Positions 1 to 10,098 of a stretch of 26,994 nt of DNA are shown in pieces (positions within the stretch are counted from its first letter, which is position 1; each line of letters starts with the position of its first letter). The position numbers and the translations under genes were made by a program. The DNA is taken from positions 1,125,621 to 1,152,614 of the forward strand of contig NW_027192198.1 of the NCBI RefSeq assembly GCF_041956535.1, written 5' to 3'. The notes beneath the pieces are model-generated. The model was not told the origin of the DNA and searched no databases. It was given only the letters and a program-made list of their open reading frames with translations. This DNA is from Calcarisporiella thermophila CBS 279.70. Lineage: Eukaryota; Calcarisporiellomycota.

Positions 1-79
1 GAGAATTGATACGAGAAAATTGACTTTTGATACGAGCAAGTCATTTTGACAGCCATGAGGTATTCGAGAGCGTGGTACA
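1..79. repeat. Flanking repeat, copy 1 (precedes SINE 1)
   Basis: This stretch is similar to 20207-20275. Both carry ACGAGAAAATTG, then GATACGAGCAAGTCA or GGTACGGGCAAGTCA, then TTGACAG, and end at TCGAGAG. In both places a tRNA-derived SINE begins within about 15 bases of the TCGAGAG end. At 20207 the repeat is the immediate 5' flank of tRNA-Pro. Here any neighbouring tRNA gene would lie outside the window. It could be an older dispersed repeat used as a target, or a conserved tRNA upstream region. Confidence 0.6.
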
Positions 80-331
80 CCGTCCTTTGATGGCACAGTG
101 GTTAAGAGTCCCGGAGCTTAACCATTGTGTGCTGGGTTCGATTTCCGGTGACGGTATCCGTCCATGAGAGTTTGCCGGGTTTTTCTCAGGACTCAATCGC
201 TATCAACAATATAGCAACAAGCGAGTAATATCAAGCGGTTACAAAAAAATAAGTAGCAAAAATCCTTAGGAGAAATCAAACTACAAAAATGGGAGGCCAG
301 GGGCAGTACCTGGATGATTTTGGCGTAGAAG
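80..331 (+). mobile_element. tRNA-derived SINE 1 with LINE-like tail
   Basis: The head folds like a tRNA. CCGTC near 80 can pair with GACGG near 150-154, an A-box-like TGGCACAGTGG lies at 91-101, and a B-box-like GGTTCGATTT lies at 135-144. The body is unremarkable AT-rich sequence with A runs. The 3' segment at about 293-331 matches the tails at 22391-22433 and 22804-22846 (AGGCCAGG, TACCTGG, GATTTTGRCGTAGAAG). That is the layout of a SINE carrying the tail of its partner LINE. The 3' limit is approximate because no clear terminal poly(A) or target duplication was found after 331. Confidence 0.6.
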
Positions 332-675
332 TCTATCCTTCCATTCCCTTCAGACTAGAGAATAAACGAAGGCGCAAATACTTGAATAATTATATATATT
401 TTTTAGGTTTCGGAACGATATTGGCAGACACTCGCAAATGGTCACTGTATTTAGTAAACCTTAGAATGAGACGTGCCTGGTTTTAAATAAACAAATAATA
501 GTCATCCTTTGCACAATATTTTGAAATTATCCTTGTTATGGTTGTCTTTTGACTCTCCAGTCTCGAAATCTACAAAAATGCATCGTGGAAATATGAGATT
601 GGAGATGAAATTGAATTTTATTTCATAGATAAATACCTATATCACATAGCCTAGAGTAGGAGATTTTATATTACA
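332..675. other. Intergenic, no gene seen
   Basis: AT-rich sequence between SINE 1 and the small secreted-protein frame. The open frame across 289-486 starts inside the SINE tail and has no protein-like features. I see no RNA gene. Confidence 0.5.
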
Positions 676-996
676 ATGATTTTGTTTGTCAGTATTTTGT
701 TAGCAATCTTATCCAGCTTTAGTGGTGCGCAGCAGTATCCTGTTCACGATTCATTCAGAATGTGCAAACATAGAATAGTGTTAACTTATCTAGATGAAGC
801 AGTTCTTTTTTCTTCTGATAAATCAGTCTCGGTTTCTTTCGCAGTGAATTTAGCGGATATTCATAATATTAGCTTTCAAGCTGGTGAAATAGAAGGGAAG
901 TTCATTTGCTTGAGTAATGGAATGAAATATGACTTAAGGTCTATTATAAACAGCTCCATCGAACTCTATAGGCATGGCTATAAACCTTTACATTAA
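676..996 (+). CDS. Possible small secreted protein, 106 aa, unrecognised
   Basis: A single uninterrupted frame of 106 codons from ATG to TAA. Residues 1-18 form a typical signal peptide (MILFVSILLAILSSFSGA), with cleavage likely before QQYP. The mature part would be about 88 residues with two cysteines and an NSS glycosylation sequon near the C-terminus. It resembles no family I know. The sequence is AT-rich like the surrounding intergenic DNA and there is no intron to test the model, so a chance frame is possible. The clean hydrophobic leader is the only positive evidence. Confidence 0.4.
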   Translation: MILFVSILLAILSSFSGAQQYPVHDSFRMCKHRIVLTYLDEAVLFSSDKSVSVSFAVNLADIHNISFQAGEIEGKFICLSNGMKYDLRSIINSSIELYRHGYKPLH

Positions 997-2013
997 CGAT
1001 GATAGTTTAACAATATTTTTTCAATATTTATAAATTAAAGCAATTATTGATATGAATAAAACTCTATTTCTGCCTCAAGGTCATACCAAAAAACACTTCG
1101 CACATCTTAAGCAAAGGCTCTCTGGGTAGCGATTATCAAGATAAAAGTAGATTCTTTTAACGCCAATGCAAGTTGTAAAAAAAAATATCGTTTCCCGGAT
1201 CCTCGTGCATTAATTCGGTTCGTTCATGCTTTCATATTTGATTTCCCATAGCAATTAGTTAGAAAAAGACGCTTTATGACATGTATTGTGACGATAATCA
1301 CTATTGTCGTGAATAGCTGAAGATCGTCTAACATCAATATTGGGTGAGTATTCAAAATTTGATTTAAAACGGATATTACAGTGATGTTGATAAAGAAAAA
1401 CTAGTTATAATCTTGACATCAATTTGAGAATCAATGGTCTCCTAGTATAAAATGGGAAGAGTTCGATGAGATTTGAGGGACCTTATACATCATTTAGCAC
1501 CCTTTGTGTATTCCTTTAACACTCAGCAGGAAATTTTCCGCTAGGCTTTTCCAGGTGTAATTAAGGAGACTCTTTAGTTGGAAGAAAACAAAGCGTTGCA
1601 TGTAATCCTATGGTTCACACACACATTTCACACGTGGTGCCCATCTTCTCAGAGGCTGATAGAAATGGCTCAGAGACTACAGGGGTCATCACCTTAATTA
1701 CTGAATATTAGGGAGATATTAACAAGTTGCAGAATATCGTGTAATAGCCATCCACTTCTGATTCCAATATTAATGGACATATCCTCCTTCAAGTGATTGG
1801 CCAACGCGTTTTCGCGTTTTCGTGTTTTTTCCCAATTTTAAAGTTCTGTCACACAGCTTCGAAGGCATTGGAATTCTTTTTATATTTTTATTTTTCAGAA
1901 GAGGAGTTGACACCTCTGAGCATCCTCCCATCCTCGCCCGCCACCGCACCATAATCATCTCAAGAATATCATAACGCCTGCGCCTCAGATTTCTTCGCAT
2001 TGCATACATCACC
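997..2013. other. Intergenic and H2A.Z promoter region
   Basis: About 1 kb without a supported gene. The last 120 bases are pyrimidine-rich, then C-rich, and lead into the H2A.Z start with a CACC-ATG context. TTTTTATTTTTCAG near 1885-1900 could be the acceptor of a 5' UTR intron. The minus-strand frame at 1770-2057 is a shadow. Confidence 0.5.
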
Positions 2014-2615
2014 ATGACTAATGCCACCGCGAATAAAGCAGAGAATGCTGTAGACAAGGGGGCAACCTCTGGTGCTACAGAGCAGAAGCAAAAGAAAGAT
2101 AAAGCACCTGCTCTCTCACGCTCAGCTAGAGCTGGTCTTCAGGTAAATGGTGATTTCCGCACCCTTTCGATTTGTTTTAAAGTTCTAAATTTGGAGCTGG
2201 AATGATCAGTCCGAAATTGAATTTATAATTAATAATGCATTTGAATGCGGATCCCTATCCTAAATGCAAATTCATTTTCTAAATCATTCCTTATCAACCG
2301 TGATAGTTTCCTGTTGGCAGAATTCATCGTTACCTCAAAGATCGCAGTATGAATAATGCTCGGGTCGGCGCCAAGGCTGCAGTCTATTCTGCGGCGATTC
2401 TCGAATATCTTACCGCTGAGGTACTAGAACTTGCGGGAAATGCCACGAAAGATCTCAGAGTAAAGCGTATCACACCACGGCATCTACAACTAGCCATTCG
2501 AGGCGATGAAGAGCTTGACACGCTTATCAGAGCAACTATTGCTGGCGGAGGTGTATTGCCCCATATCCACTCTAAACTGATTGGAAAACCAGTTAAAGGG
2601 AAAAAGAAGCAGTGA
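2014..2615 (+). CDS. HTZ1: Histone variant H2A.Z
   Basis: H2A.Z replaces H2A in nucleosomes near promoters and is deposited by the SWR1 complex. Exons are 2014-2142 and 2307-2615, with a 164-nt GT-AG intron in phase 0, giving 145 aa. The intron splits GLQ from [10 protein letters not shown]. The right acceptor is TGATAG at 2301-2306, because the later CAG at 2318-2320 would delete FPVGR. Diagnostic features are [60 protein letters not shown] and [11 protein letters not shown], where H2A.Z differs from canonical H2A. The N-terminal tail (residues 1-35) is unusual: rich in Ala, Thr and acidic residues with almost no Gly-Lys acetylation motifs. The fold identity is certain; only the start codon could be debated. 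Confidence 0.95.
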
Positions 2616-2784
2616 AGGATTGTTTTTGTTTTATCGATCTCCTATTTTTTCAAAACTTATTGATGTGCTGTTTTTTCTTGTTAATTTTTTTTTTGCTTAT
2701 ACGTGTAATTTTTTTATATTTTTCATTTCGCTATTGCTCTCCAGTAAACGAGACTCTTTTCATTTGGCCGAACTTATTCTCTAT

Positions 2785-4617
2785 TCAACAGAAAGCCTTG
2801 GAAGTTGACTCACATTTTACACTGTCTAATGTCCATTGATTAAACTCGTCCGGAGTCTGTACCCAAGCAGCGAAACGCTGCGTGAGCAGACAATCTTTAG
2901 CAATTTGATAATCCCGTGCCAGTCGTTTCAATTCTTCATAAGTTTTTGTCTTGCTCTCTTCCATCCACTCTCTTATTCGGAAATCTAATCTACCGGATGG
3001 CATCAAAACGAGCAGATCTAGTAACGCATTGGCAAGGGAAATTTTTGAGAGAATCGGGCGGGTTTTGGCGGGATATATGCCCTCTCGATTTGGCTTGGCT
3101 CCTTGCTTTCGTCCATTGATAAGTACTTGGGGACTAGGCCAGCCAGTAACCCAGCAGAGTGCGGTGTTAGATGTAGTTAGGGTAAGGTCCGGATGTTTGC
3201 CCTCGATACTATCTTTACTGCTCTCGAAGTGGGCGTTGGTTGAAAGGATGCGGGGACAATTCACTTTGAATTCGATCGGGAGATCTACGAGACATCTGTT
3301 ATTGACTTAAACAATGCAGAAACCTCACAAAAAACGAAGGATAAAACCTTGTATTCCTTTAATCCTCCCACTAAGCGCTCGGGTCAAGGATGGTTCGTCG
3401 AACATTTCTCCGACCACAATGGTTGTTAAATAGACGGGTTCAATTACCAAGTTGACAATAGCGGAGCAGAGGCCGAGCACATTCCATCGTGCAATTTTAT
3501 CACTATCAATATGGAGAAATGTAAGCTTAACTCAAATAATGATCTATGATCGAAATTTTGCATGCCCTCACCTACATGACATGGAGAGTGTGGGCTCTGA
3601 GTCAACTCTCCCAGGCTTAGTTCGCAATACACCCAGAGCCTCATACCCATATCTACCACGATACAATTTTGACTCTGCACAACCCTCCAGTCCATCTTTG
3701 GTTTGCTTTGGATTTGTTTGCTGTTGGACACGTAGTCGCTTATTAGAATAAGTTTGTTTCTCCAAGTAATCCCAGTCCGGAAGGGTGCGTTTCTTTTGAG
3801 CAAGGAACTCAGCAGCTGCTTCCTCAGTCTGAGCAAGAGCAAGTGGAGTCATGGAGGCATCTCCACCTATTCCTCGTGTAGGGTTGAGTTGAACGAGTTA
3901 ACTGAGTAAGAGAAGACATGTACTTACAAGGAGACTGGCTAATATAGAGGTGATAGCTCACGCCTGACTTTATGCGAAATAGGAATTTGGAAGCTTTATT
4001 GTCCAGTTGTAAAACCTCAGACGCGTCAGTTATCGCTTTTCGTGCCTCGTTAATCAAGTAACTAACCTCGATGCTTAATATTCAATGAGAGCTGTAATAC
4101 ACATAAAAATATTTGCTCGATTACCAATTAAATCCTCGTCTTGATAAGACCTCGGCATGGCAATCGTGTACCAAATCGCCTGATCGAACTAATTTTCGAA
4201 AACTCTGACATTTTACCCCCGTTCTTGATTCATCAAATATATCATCAGTTTTGCGATCTGAATGTTGAACTATTCAATTTACCCTAACGAAATACAGCGC
4301 AGTATTTCATTTCCATTATCTGATAGATCACGTTAACACTATACACTATGAATTTTTTTTTTTTGACTACGAAAGTCAGTGTATTACCATCAACTCGCAT
4401 TTCAACTATTCCGGCCAGAACTGTCCATTCGACTTTCGAGCCCTGAACTTGTGGTTTTCCGTTTTTTGGTAACTGAAAATATAAATAATATAACCACAAA
4501 AAAAAAAACATTTTAAATTAGGGAGAAGTTCTAAAAATGTGGAATGGCTTGAATACAGACCTTTTTGTACTGCTCTAAACAAATATTTGCTATTCTGTCG
4601 CCGAAAGAATCTGTCAT
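2785..4617 (-). CDS. TAD1: tRNA-specific adenosine deaminase Tad1/ADAT1
   Basis: Converts adenosine 37 of tRNA-Ala to inosine. Model with seven exons (transcription order): 4617-4561, 4472-4340, 4257-4125, 4061-3928, 3866-3572, 3502-3348, 3305-2785; 475 aa, close to human ADAT1. The summed exons stay in frame. Family marks in order: LPKNGKPQVQ then VEWTVLAGIVEM; TGVKC; the catalytic DCHAEV (zinc His and proton-shuttle Glu); SPCGDASM (zinc Cys); LRTKPGR then SMSCSDKIARWNVLG, typical of this adenosine-to-inosine editing deaminase family; VNCPRIL; ALCWV; QGAKP; and a C-terminal AWVQTPDEFNQW. The exon 2/3 junction is uncertain (a run of 12 A encodes KKKK next to it) and the 42-nt intron at 3306-3347 is short. 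It converges on H2A.Z and diverges from the syntaxin gene. Confidence 0.93.
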
Positions 4618-5055
4618 TATTTATGAATAAAAACTAAATACAAGGGGAATTAACAGAATCGTTAAGGGTATAAAGAGCTCGAATTATAAGATCGAGATAA
4701 AAGGCTGATTTGATAATTAGTTAGAACAAAGCGAAATGTTCATCGTGCTATCCATTGCCATGTGGATATAGATCAAGGGATGGAAGGGTTTTGGAATATT
4801 ATACCTAAGGGTCGACCGTCTGAAAATCTCTGCAATCAATCCAATTCTGGAAAGCTTAATTATATATGATTCGATTGGTTGAAAAGTAATTCTCCCCCTC
4901 TTTCATTTTATTGATTTGAAAAGTCAGATAAAGGGTTTATATTCTCCATACTCACCTATAATTCCTTTTTTTTTTTCTAAAATTCACTCATTCATTAGTC
5001 CTTTTCTCATACTCATCAAGAATTTTCAACTGTATTTATACATATCATTGCTCCG
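4618..5055. promoter_or_regulatory. Shared upstream region of TAD1 and syntaxin
   Basis: 438 bases between two divergent start codons, AT-rich with a T run near 4966-4977 and pyrimidine-rich sequence before the syntaxin ATG. It must contain both promoters. No specific motif is strong enough to name. Confidence 0.5.
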
Positions 5056-6830
5056 ATGTCATACAATAATAGGACTACCATGAGCCGGGACCGACTGGCA
5101 GAACTAAGAGTAAGTTTGAATTCGCCTTCGGAAATTGCGTAGTTTACATTCATTCATTAACCCGCTACTTATACATTTTTCCGATGGTTCGTTTTAATAG
5201 GCCAATTCTGGATAGTATGTGCCGCATTTACACTGCCTTTCATTACCATCTGCAAAACTCATCTTACATTTCTCTTTTAACCTGTAGCCGAAGTAGCTCA
5301 ACCACCCCAATGCGAGCACTACCCACCCAGCCCATGTCCTCAGGTCTTCCCTCTAATCCATATACTCAAAACTCTCGGCAAAGTACAGCCAGACAAAGCG
5401 AGCTTCCTAGTCGCTATCGTCCAATGACCAACAACTACGATGACTATTCCTCTCCTGCTTCTGACTACCGCCAAACACAGGCATACTCAAATTACCCTCC
5501 CAATCCACCTTCCTACGAAATGCAGCAGAAAAAATCTTTCCCGCCAATGTCCTCACAGCCGAACTCCAATGCAGATGATATGGGCCAATTCTTTGACGAA
5601 GTAGAAGGAATCAAAGCGGATATCCAGGACGTGAATGAAGATATTCTGAAAATCGATCAGCTGCATGGAGTCATACTTAATACGATTGAACATAATGAGC
5701 ACGAAAGAATCACACGGCAATTGGACTCTCTCTTAGCACAAGTAAAGCGTAAAAACACAAAACTGAAAGATCGGATTAAAGGTATAATAATCTCTGTTTT
5801 GACACTCTTCCATTTAAGCAATGGGACTGAATATGCTTTTATTGTAACACGTCAATTCTAGCTATGGAACTTTCGAACTCTAAGATGAAACCATCAGGAG
5901 ATTTGCAAATTAGAAAAACACAGGTACGTACCTTCCAAGTCCCATCGAAAATATAGCGCACTCATATAGTATTCTTACCTACACTCGTGCAGCATTCCAA
6001 TTTGAAAAAGAAATTTATGGAAACTATTCGCAAATTCCAAGATATTGAACGCGTCCATCAAGAAAAATACCGCAACCGTATGGAGCGCCAGATACGAATT
6101 GGTAATGCAGCCTCCATCCTTTTAAGTCCATGCAGTTAGGACTCAACTGCTTTTTATCTACCCCTTATGCTATAGTCAAACCTGATGCGAGCGAGGAAGA
6201 GATCGAGGCGGTGATCGATTCTGATAATGCAGGACAGATTTTCGCACAATCTGTACTGCAATCGAACCGCTCTGGACAGGCACGTGCGGTTCTCGCCGAA
6301 GTTCAATCCCGACACGATGAGATCAAAAAGATTGAGAACACAATTCTGGTTAGCAACTCTTATTTCTATTTTTCGCCCTCTCCGATAATTAATGATTTAA
6401 CCCGTGCCTTAGGAATTGCACTCGCTCTTCCAAGATATGTCTATGCTCGTTGAACAACAGGCAGAGGTTATAAATGAAGTGGAGCAGTATGCAGAAGAGG
6501 CTGCGGTCAACATTGAAGCGGGTACAAAAGAGGTCCAAGTGGCAGTCACAAGCGCACAGAAGGCTCGAACGGTAAGTTGCTGTTAAACGAATTCACCGAG
6601 CATAAAATTGCAGTAATGATTTTTGCTGCATCTTTCTTTTTTTTCTTTGTAGAAACGGAAATGGTGCTTCTTAATATTGGTTATACTGATCATTGTAATA
6701 TTAATCGTCATTTATTTCCAAGTCATTCAGCCACTTATGGTAAGTTGAGTCTATCTAGGATGATTATTTTTTCCCTTAACTGACAAATGTGTATTTGTGG
6801 GTGTCAACACAGAACAAAGCTAAGAAATGA
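5056..6830 (+). CDS. SSO1: Syntaxin (Qa-SNARE), Sso1-like
   Basis: A t-SNARE that would pair with a Sec9/SNAP-25 type partner and a vesicle SNARE in exocytosis at the plasma membrane. Nine exons fit in frame: 5056-5109, 5201-5214, 5288-5781, 5862-5923, 5993-6101, 6176-6348, 6413-6571, 6653-6739, 6813-6830; 389 aa. Exon 2 is only 14 nt. Residues about 1-115 are Ser/Pro/Tyr/Gln-rich and absent from the roughly 290-residue yeast proteins. The Habc-type helical region starts at DMGQFFDEVEGIKADI. The SNARE helix runs from EIKKIENTILELHSLFQDM through LVEQQAEVINEVEQYAEEA; the Gln in LVEQQ is the likely zero-layer residue. A hydrophobic anchor follows KRKW (CFLILVILIIVILIVIYFQV), with a short luminal tail NKAKK. 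The paralogue assignment within the syntaxins is less sure than the family. Confidence 0.92.
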
Positions 6831-7278
6831 TAGACTGCATTCAAAAATTATTTCTTCATTATTATCTTTGCGATTTGTTATTGAAGTACACCCATGATAC
6901 ACAATCGGATATGCTATGTTATAATTATTTAAGTAAAAATGAATGCTTCGAACTCTCCAGACTTGATCTATCCACAGAATCCATTATCTGACCAAAAAGT
7001 GTTAATTAAATTCTAAAAAAAAAAAACAATACTTGACTTACGCATTCATGCCATTCTTTCTTCTCTGATTTCTGGAAGCTTTTATGAATTATTTATAGAA
7101 ACTGGATACCTCTGTATTAACAACGAAATATCATTTATGACAGGGGATTTGACTTTTATATGAAATAAATATCCTGGAGACTGTACGCTTATCTTCTAAA
7201 GGGTATCACTGAAACGTTATTCTGATGAATGATTCCCTATTAGATAACAGTCCTAGAGCTGAATAATGACCCTTGCAG
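6831..7278. other. Intergenic, nothing seen
   Basis: AT-rich region between the syntaxin stop and the stop of the minus-strand secreted protein, so it holds two 3' ends facing each other. AATAAA-like hexamers occur (for example ATGAAATAAATATC near 7160). No coding, tRNA or repeat signal was recognised. Confidence 0.5.
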
Positions 7279-7778
7279 TTAAGTTAACTTGCGCAAAGAC
7301 ACTGATTTCCCCACGGGACAAACTCCAAGCGCTTTCACAAACTGGTTTGTGTATGCGGAAGAGTTGACCGGATTAGGGCCCATCTGCAGACTGACATAAC
7401 TGCATCCTAATCTTAGCTCATTGCTGAGGTAGGGCAACTGGGATTGCCCTGATGCGTTAGTGTGCTTGATATACTTGGGTCTCTGGCCTCGCTGAAGCCA
7501 CATGAAGCAGGCAGCCGACTTGGTTGGAAATCTTTTAATTACGCGGAAATTAACCTGTAATTTGAGTGTCACATAAGATTTAAGTAAAAATACGGATCCC
7601 CCCTAATTCTTAACTGAAGGGTGTGAAACATCAGATTTACTTCGGATAGAACTCCGGTCCAGAATACACTGATGCTCCAAATAAACAGGAAAAACTCGAC
7701 TATTTTTCGAACAAAAGTGACACGCTGTCCACTTTTTTCGGCTATCGAAGAGCATCGAGGTTTACCCTTTGGGTACAT
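7279..7778 (-). CDS. Small secreted or signal-anchored protein, 115 aa, unrecognised
   Basis: Model in transcription order: 7778-7766, 7699-7641, 7554-7279, total 348 nt, in frame, with canonical GT-AG introns of 66 and 86 nt. The first exon is 13 nt. The protein begins MYPKVEFFLFIWSISVFWTG, a hydrophobic leader that fits a signal peptide or anchor. The mature part has RFPTKSAACFMWLQRGQRP, a PYLSNELRLGCSYVSLQMG segment and GPNPVNSSAYTNQF, with three cysteines and two possible N-glycosylation sequons (NAS, NSS). I do not recognise the family. The agreement of three exons in phase with a signal peptide makes a real gene likely. It is transcribed divergently from the metalloprotease gene. Confidence 0.6.
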
Positions 7779-8106
7779 CTTCGTTTCATCATCAAAGTCT
7801 GATAAATAAATACCAGAACTGTTGTTTTCTCCGCGAAATTTCTTCTACTCGCTCCTTTGCTTCAGCCCATTCTCTATTCTTTGCCACTCTCCTTTAGTTT
7901 GCCTTTGATTTGCCAAGCGGGCCTTTTCTCCAGGAAAGAATAGCGGCTGGACCGCAGTTAGATAGTCAAACTAGCGGTTTCAAAGGAATATCGACTAGAC
8001 TTTTATGATTGCACTTCTTTCTTCTGTTTCCTGCATGTGTCACTCATTATCATCAGCATCGCATATTCATCATCCACAATCCCATAGTGTATCTTAGTAA
8101 TTTAAC
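7779..8106. promoter_or_regulatory. Shared upstream region of two secreted-protein genes
   Basis: 328 bases between divergent starts. It is CT-rich on the plus strand close to the protease ATG, as is common for fungal core promoters. No named site is claimed. Confidence 0.45.
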
Positions 8107-9513
8107 ATGAGCCTTGCTCTTTTTCTTCTTCTCCTGTGTACTTTCTTAATTCAAATCAGTGCTCTCCCCTCTAAACCACTCTCTGTATGCTTGGACATCC
8201 CCGATCCGCTCACTCCGCACCATCGTGTGCAGACCCCCTGTGTGGTCGAGCGGGTTCCTGACCCTTTTACACGACGATTGCGAAAGATGGTGAAGCGCGC
8301 AAATAGAGGCCAGTTTCTCCTCACCTTCCGATGCGACAACAACGCACCCCCTGGGCTGTGCAATAAAGCAAAGCGGAACTTGGACAGGGCAGGTGAAATC
8401 CTCCTGGATACTCTGGGTATCACCACAAATATCAAGGTGGATGCCTCGCTTTTGCCCATGCCCAGGCTAACTCTGGGTAGGTCAGAAACATTGTGTATTT
8501 CGAACGGGGAGAAACTCATCATTCATTATACACTGTAGGCTCGGCACAAGCAACCCGAATGCATCCTCTTCAGGACCGGGACGGTAAAATAAGGCACTAT
8601 CCACAAGCACTTGTGAAGGAGTTCGGATACGAAAATGGCTTTCAACTTTCAAACTTCGATATTAAGGCCACCTTCAACAGCCGGGCAGACTGGCTATTTG
8701 AGGTAAATGGGAAGAAACATTGCACTCATCCCTTCTGAGCACTAACTAATTGTTAAAAAACACTCTCAGGAGGATGAAGGATCGTCGCCTAAGCAACTAT
8801 CTAACTTTTTGGCAACGGTAACAAATGGCATTACTCTATTACATCCCTAGAGGCGATATTGACTAAATCGTTATTCAAATTTCGCATAGGCAATGCATGA
8901 ATTTCTTCACGGATTCGGAATGATTAGCAATTGGCGTCCTCTAGATGACAACCAACCCACGCAGTTTCTCGCACCTGCTATGACAGGCACATTTACATCT
9001 AGAAGCCCGAATCTCAAAGAAGTGTCCTTCATTGAGTCAGTTTTTGATCGTCATGTCTACGTGAAGGCGGGCAATAATGAGTGGATCCCTGCATCGGAAT
9101 ATACAGATATGATGAACAATTTCCTTGCAAACAAGGCATTTCAATTCCGCAATTTTGATGATGCCAAGAATGGGCTTATACGCTCAGAAGCAAGTCGTTG
9201 GGCCGCCAGCATGCTTCGAGCCGCAACCACTCCTCAGGGTCTTGCCTTTATGCCCACGCGTACCCCCAACGATAGAAACAAAGTCTTTCTAGAATCTTCA
9301 TTGGCACCATTCCGCTCTCGCTCTTCAATATCTCACCTCGACATTGCAACGTATAAAAATACTGCTGACTGGCTGATGCCCTATCTGGCCGTGAGACCTA
9401 TGTGTGTGCAGAAGATGAGCGACTGGGTCAGGGAATTCGGGAGTCCATTTGGTCCCGGGACGCTCCGGATATTGACCGCGATGGGATACGACACTAAGTG
9501 GCCCTGGGAATAG
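8107..9513 (+). CDS. Secreted zinc metalloprotease (HExxH family)
   Basis: Probable extracellular peptidase. Exons 8107-8476, 8539-8702, 8770-8817 and 8890-9513 join in frame to 401 aa. Residues 1-20 are a signal peptide (MSLALFLLLLCTFLIQISAL). A pro-like region with several cysteines follows. The middle part ALVKEFGYENGFQLSNFDIK with FNSRADWLFE precedes the zinc site AMHEFLHGFGMISNW, giving two His ligands and the catalytic Glu. The classical metzincin third ligand (position 11 of HExxHxxGxxH) is Ser here. That resembles a family of uncharacterised fungal secreted HExxHGxGF proteins, from memory. The intron before AMHEFLHGFG separates it from SNFLAT. The exact substrate is unknown. Confidence 0.75.
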
Positions 9514-10098
9514 AGCAGATTCGAAGTGTTTGTTTGTAAATACGCACTTTTAATACACTGTCTTTTTCAGATCATTACAAACACGGTGAAAAGCAGCCGT
9601 CGTGTTACGGAATAAACTGCAGTGCCTATTAGTTAGGCCGATGGCAGTCGGCTGTGTTAGAGAAATAATGCAAACCTGACCTATACATAATAAAGATATA
9701 GCTGGGCTGCGGTCCGCTCTGTTCTGCTTCTCTTCAGTTCGATATGATTGCGGCGGCCAACACCAGCCGGGCATGCCAGCAGAAATCGAATCCAGCAGAC
9801 GCCCACATTTTTGAGTATCCGTGCGCCTCGGACTATTTACAACGCACTAAATTTTTCGCAACCAAATAAATCAAAATACATTCCAAACGACAAGCAGGAA
9901 GCATCGATTCAACTAGAGGAGAGCCCAAAAGGGAATGAACCGCTGTACCGATGGAATTTTCCGGATCCATATAAATATTTCATTCGGCTCACGAACGCAT
10001 CCTTGTTCTTGTGAGTCCCCCTTGTTCACTCATTTCTTGGACCTCTGCGATTATCTAGTCGAGCTTATCCTATATGAGAACAATATAATCTTCACAAT
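9514..10098. other. Intergenic, nothing firmly supported
   Basis: The frame at 9748-10014 has no ATG at its start, and the nearby ATG at 9744 opens only about 41 codons. Neither has a recognisable motif or signal peptide. This region holds the protease 3' end and the promoter of the next gene. Confidence 0.45.

Noticed and set aside
80-155. Possible functional tRNA gene at the window start
   Set aside because: The B box has an extra T and the anticodon arm is not convincing. The LINE-like tail downstream supports a SINE.
2916-3310. Plus-strand frames opposite TAD1
   Set aside because: The minus strand encodes the conserved deaminase C-terminus, so these are shadows.
9748-10014. 88-codon open frame
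   Set aside because: Starts with TTG, shows no signal peptide, motif or splice logic.
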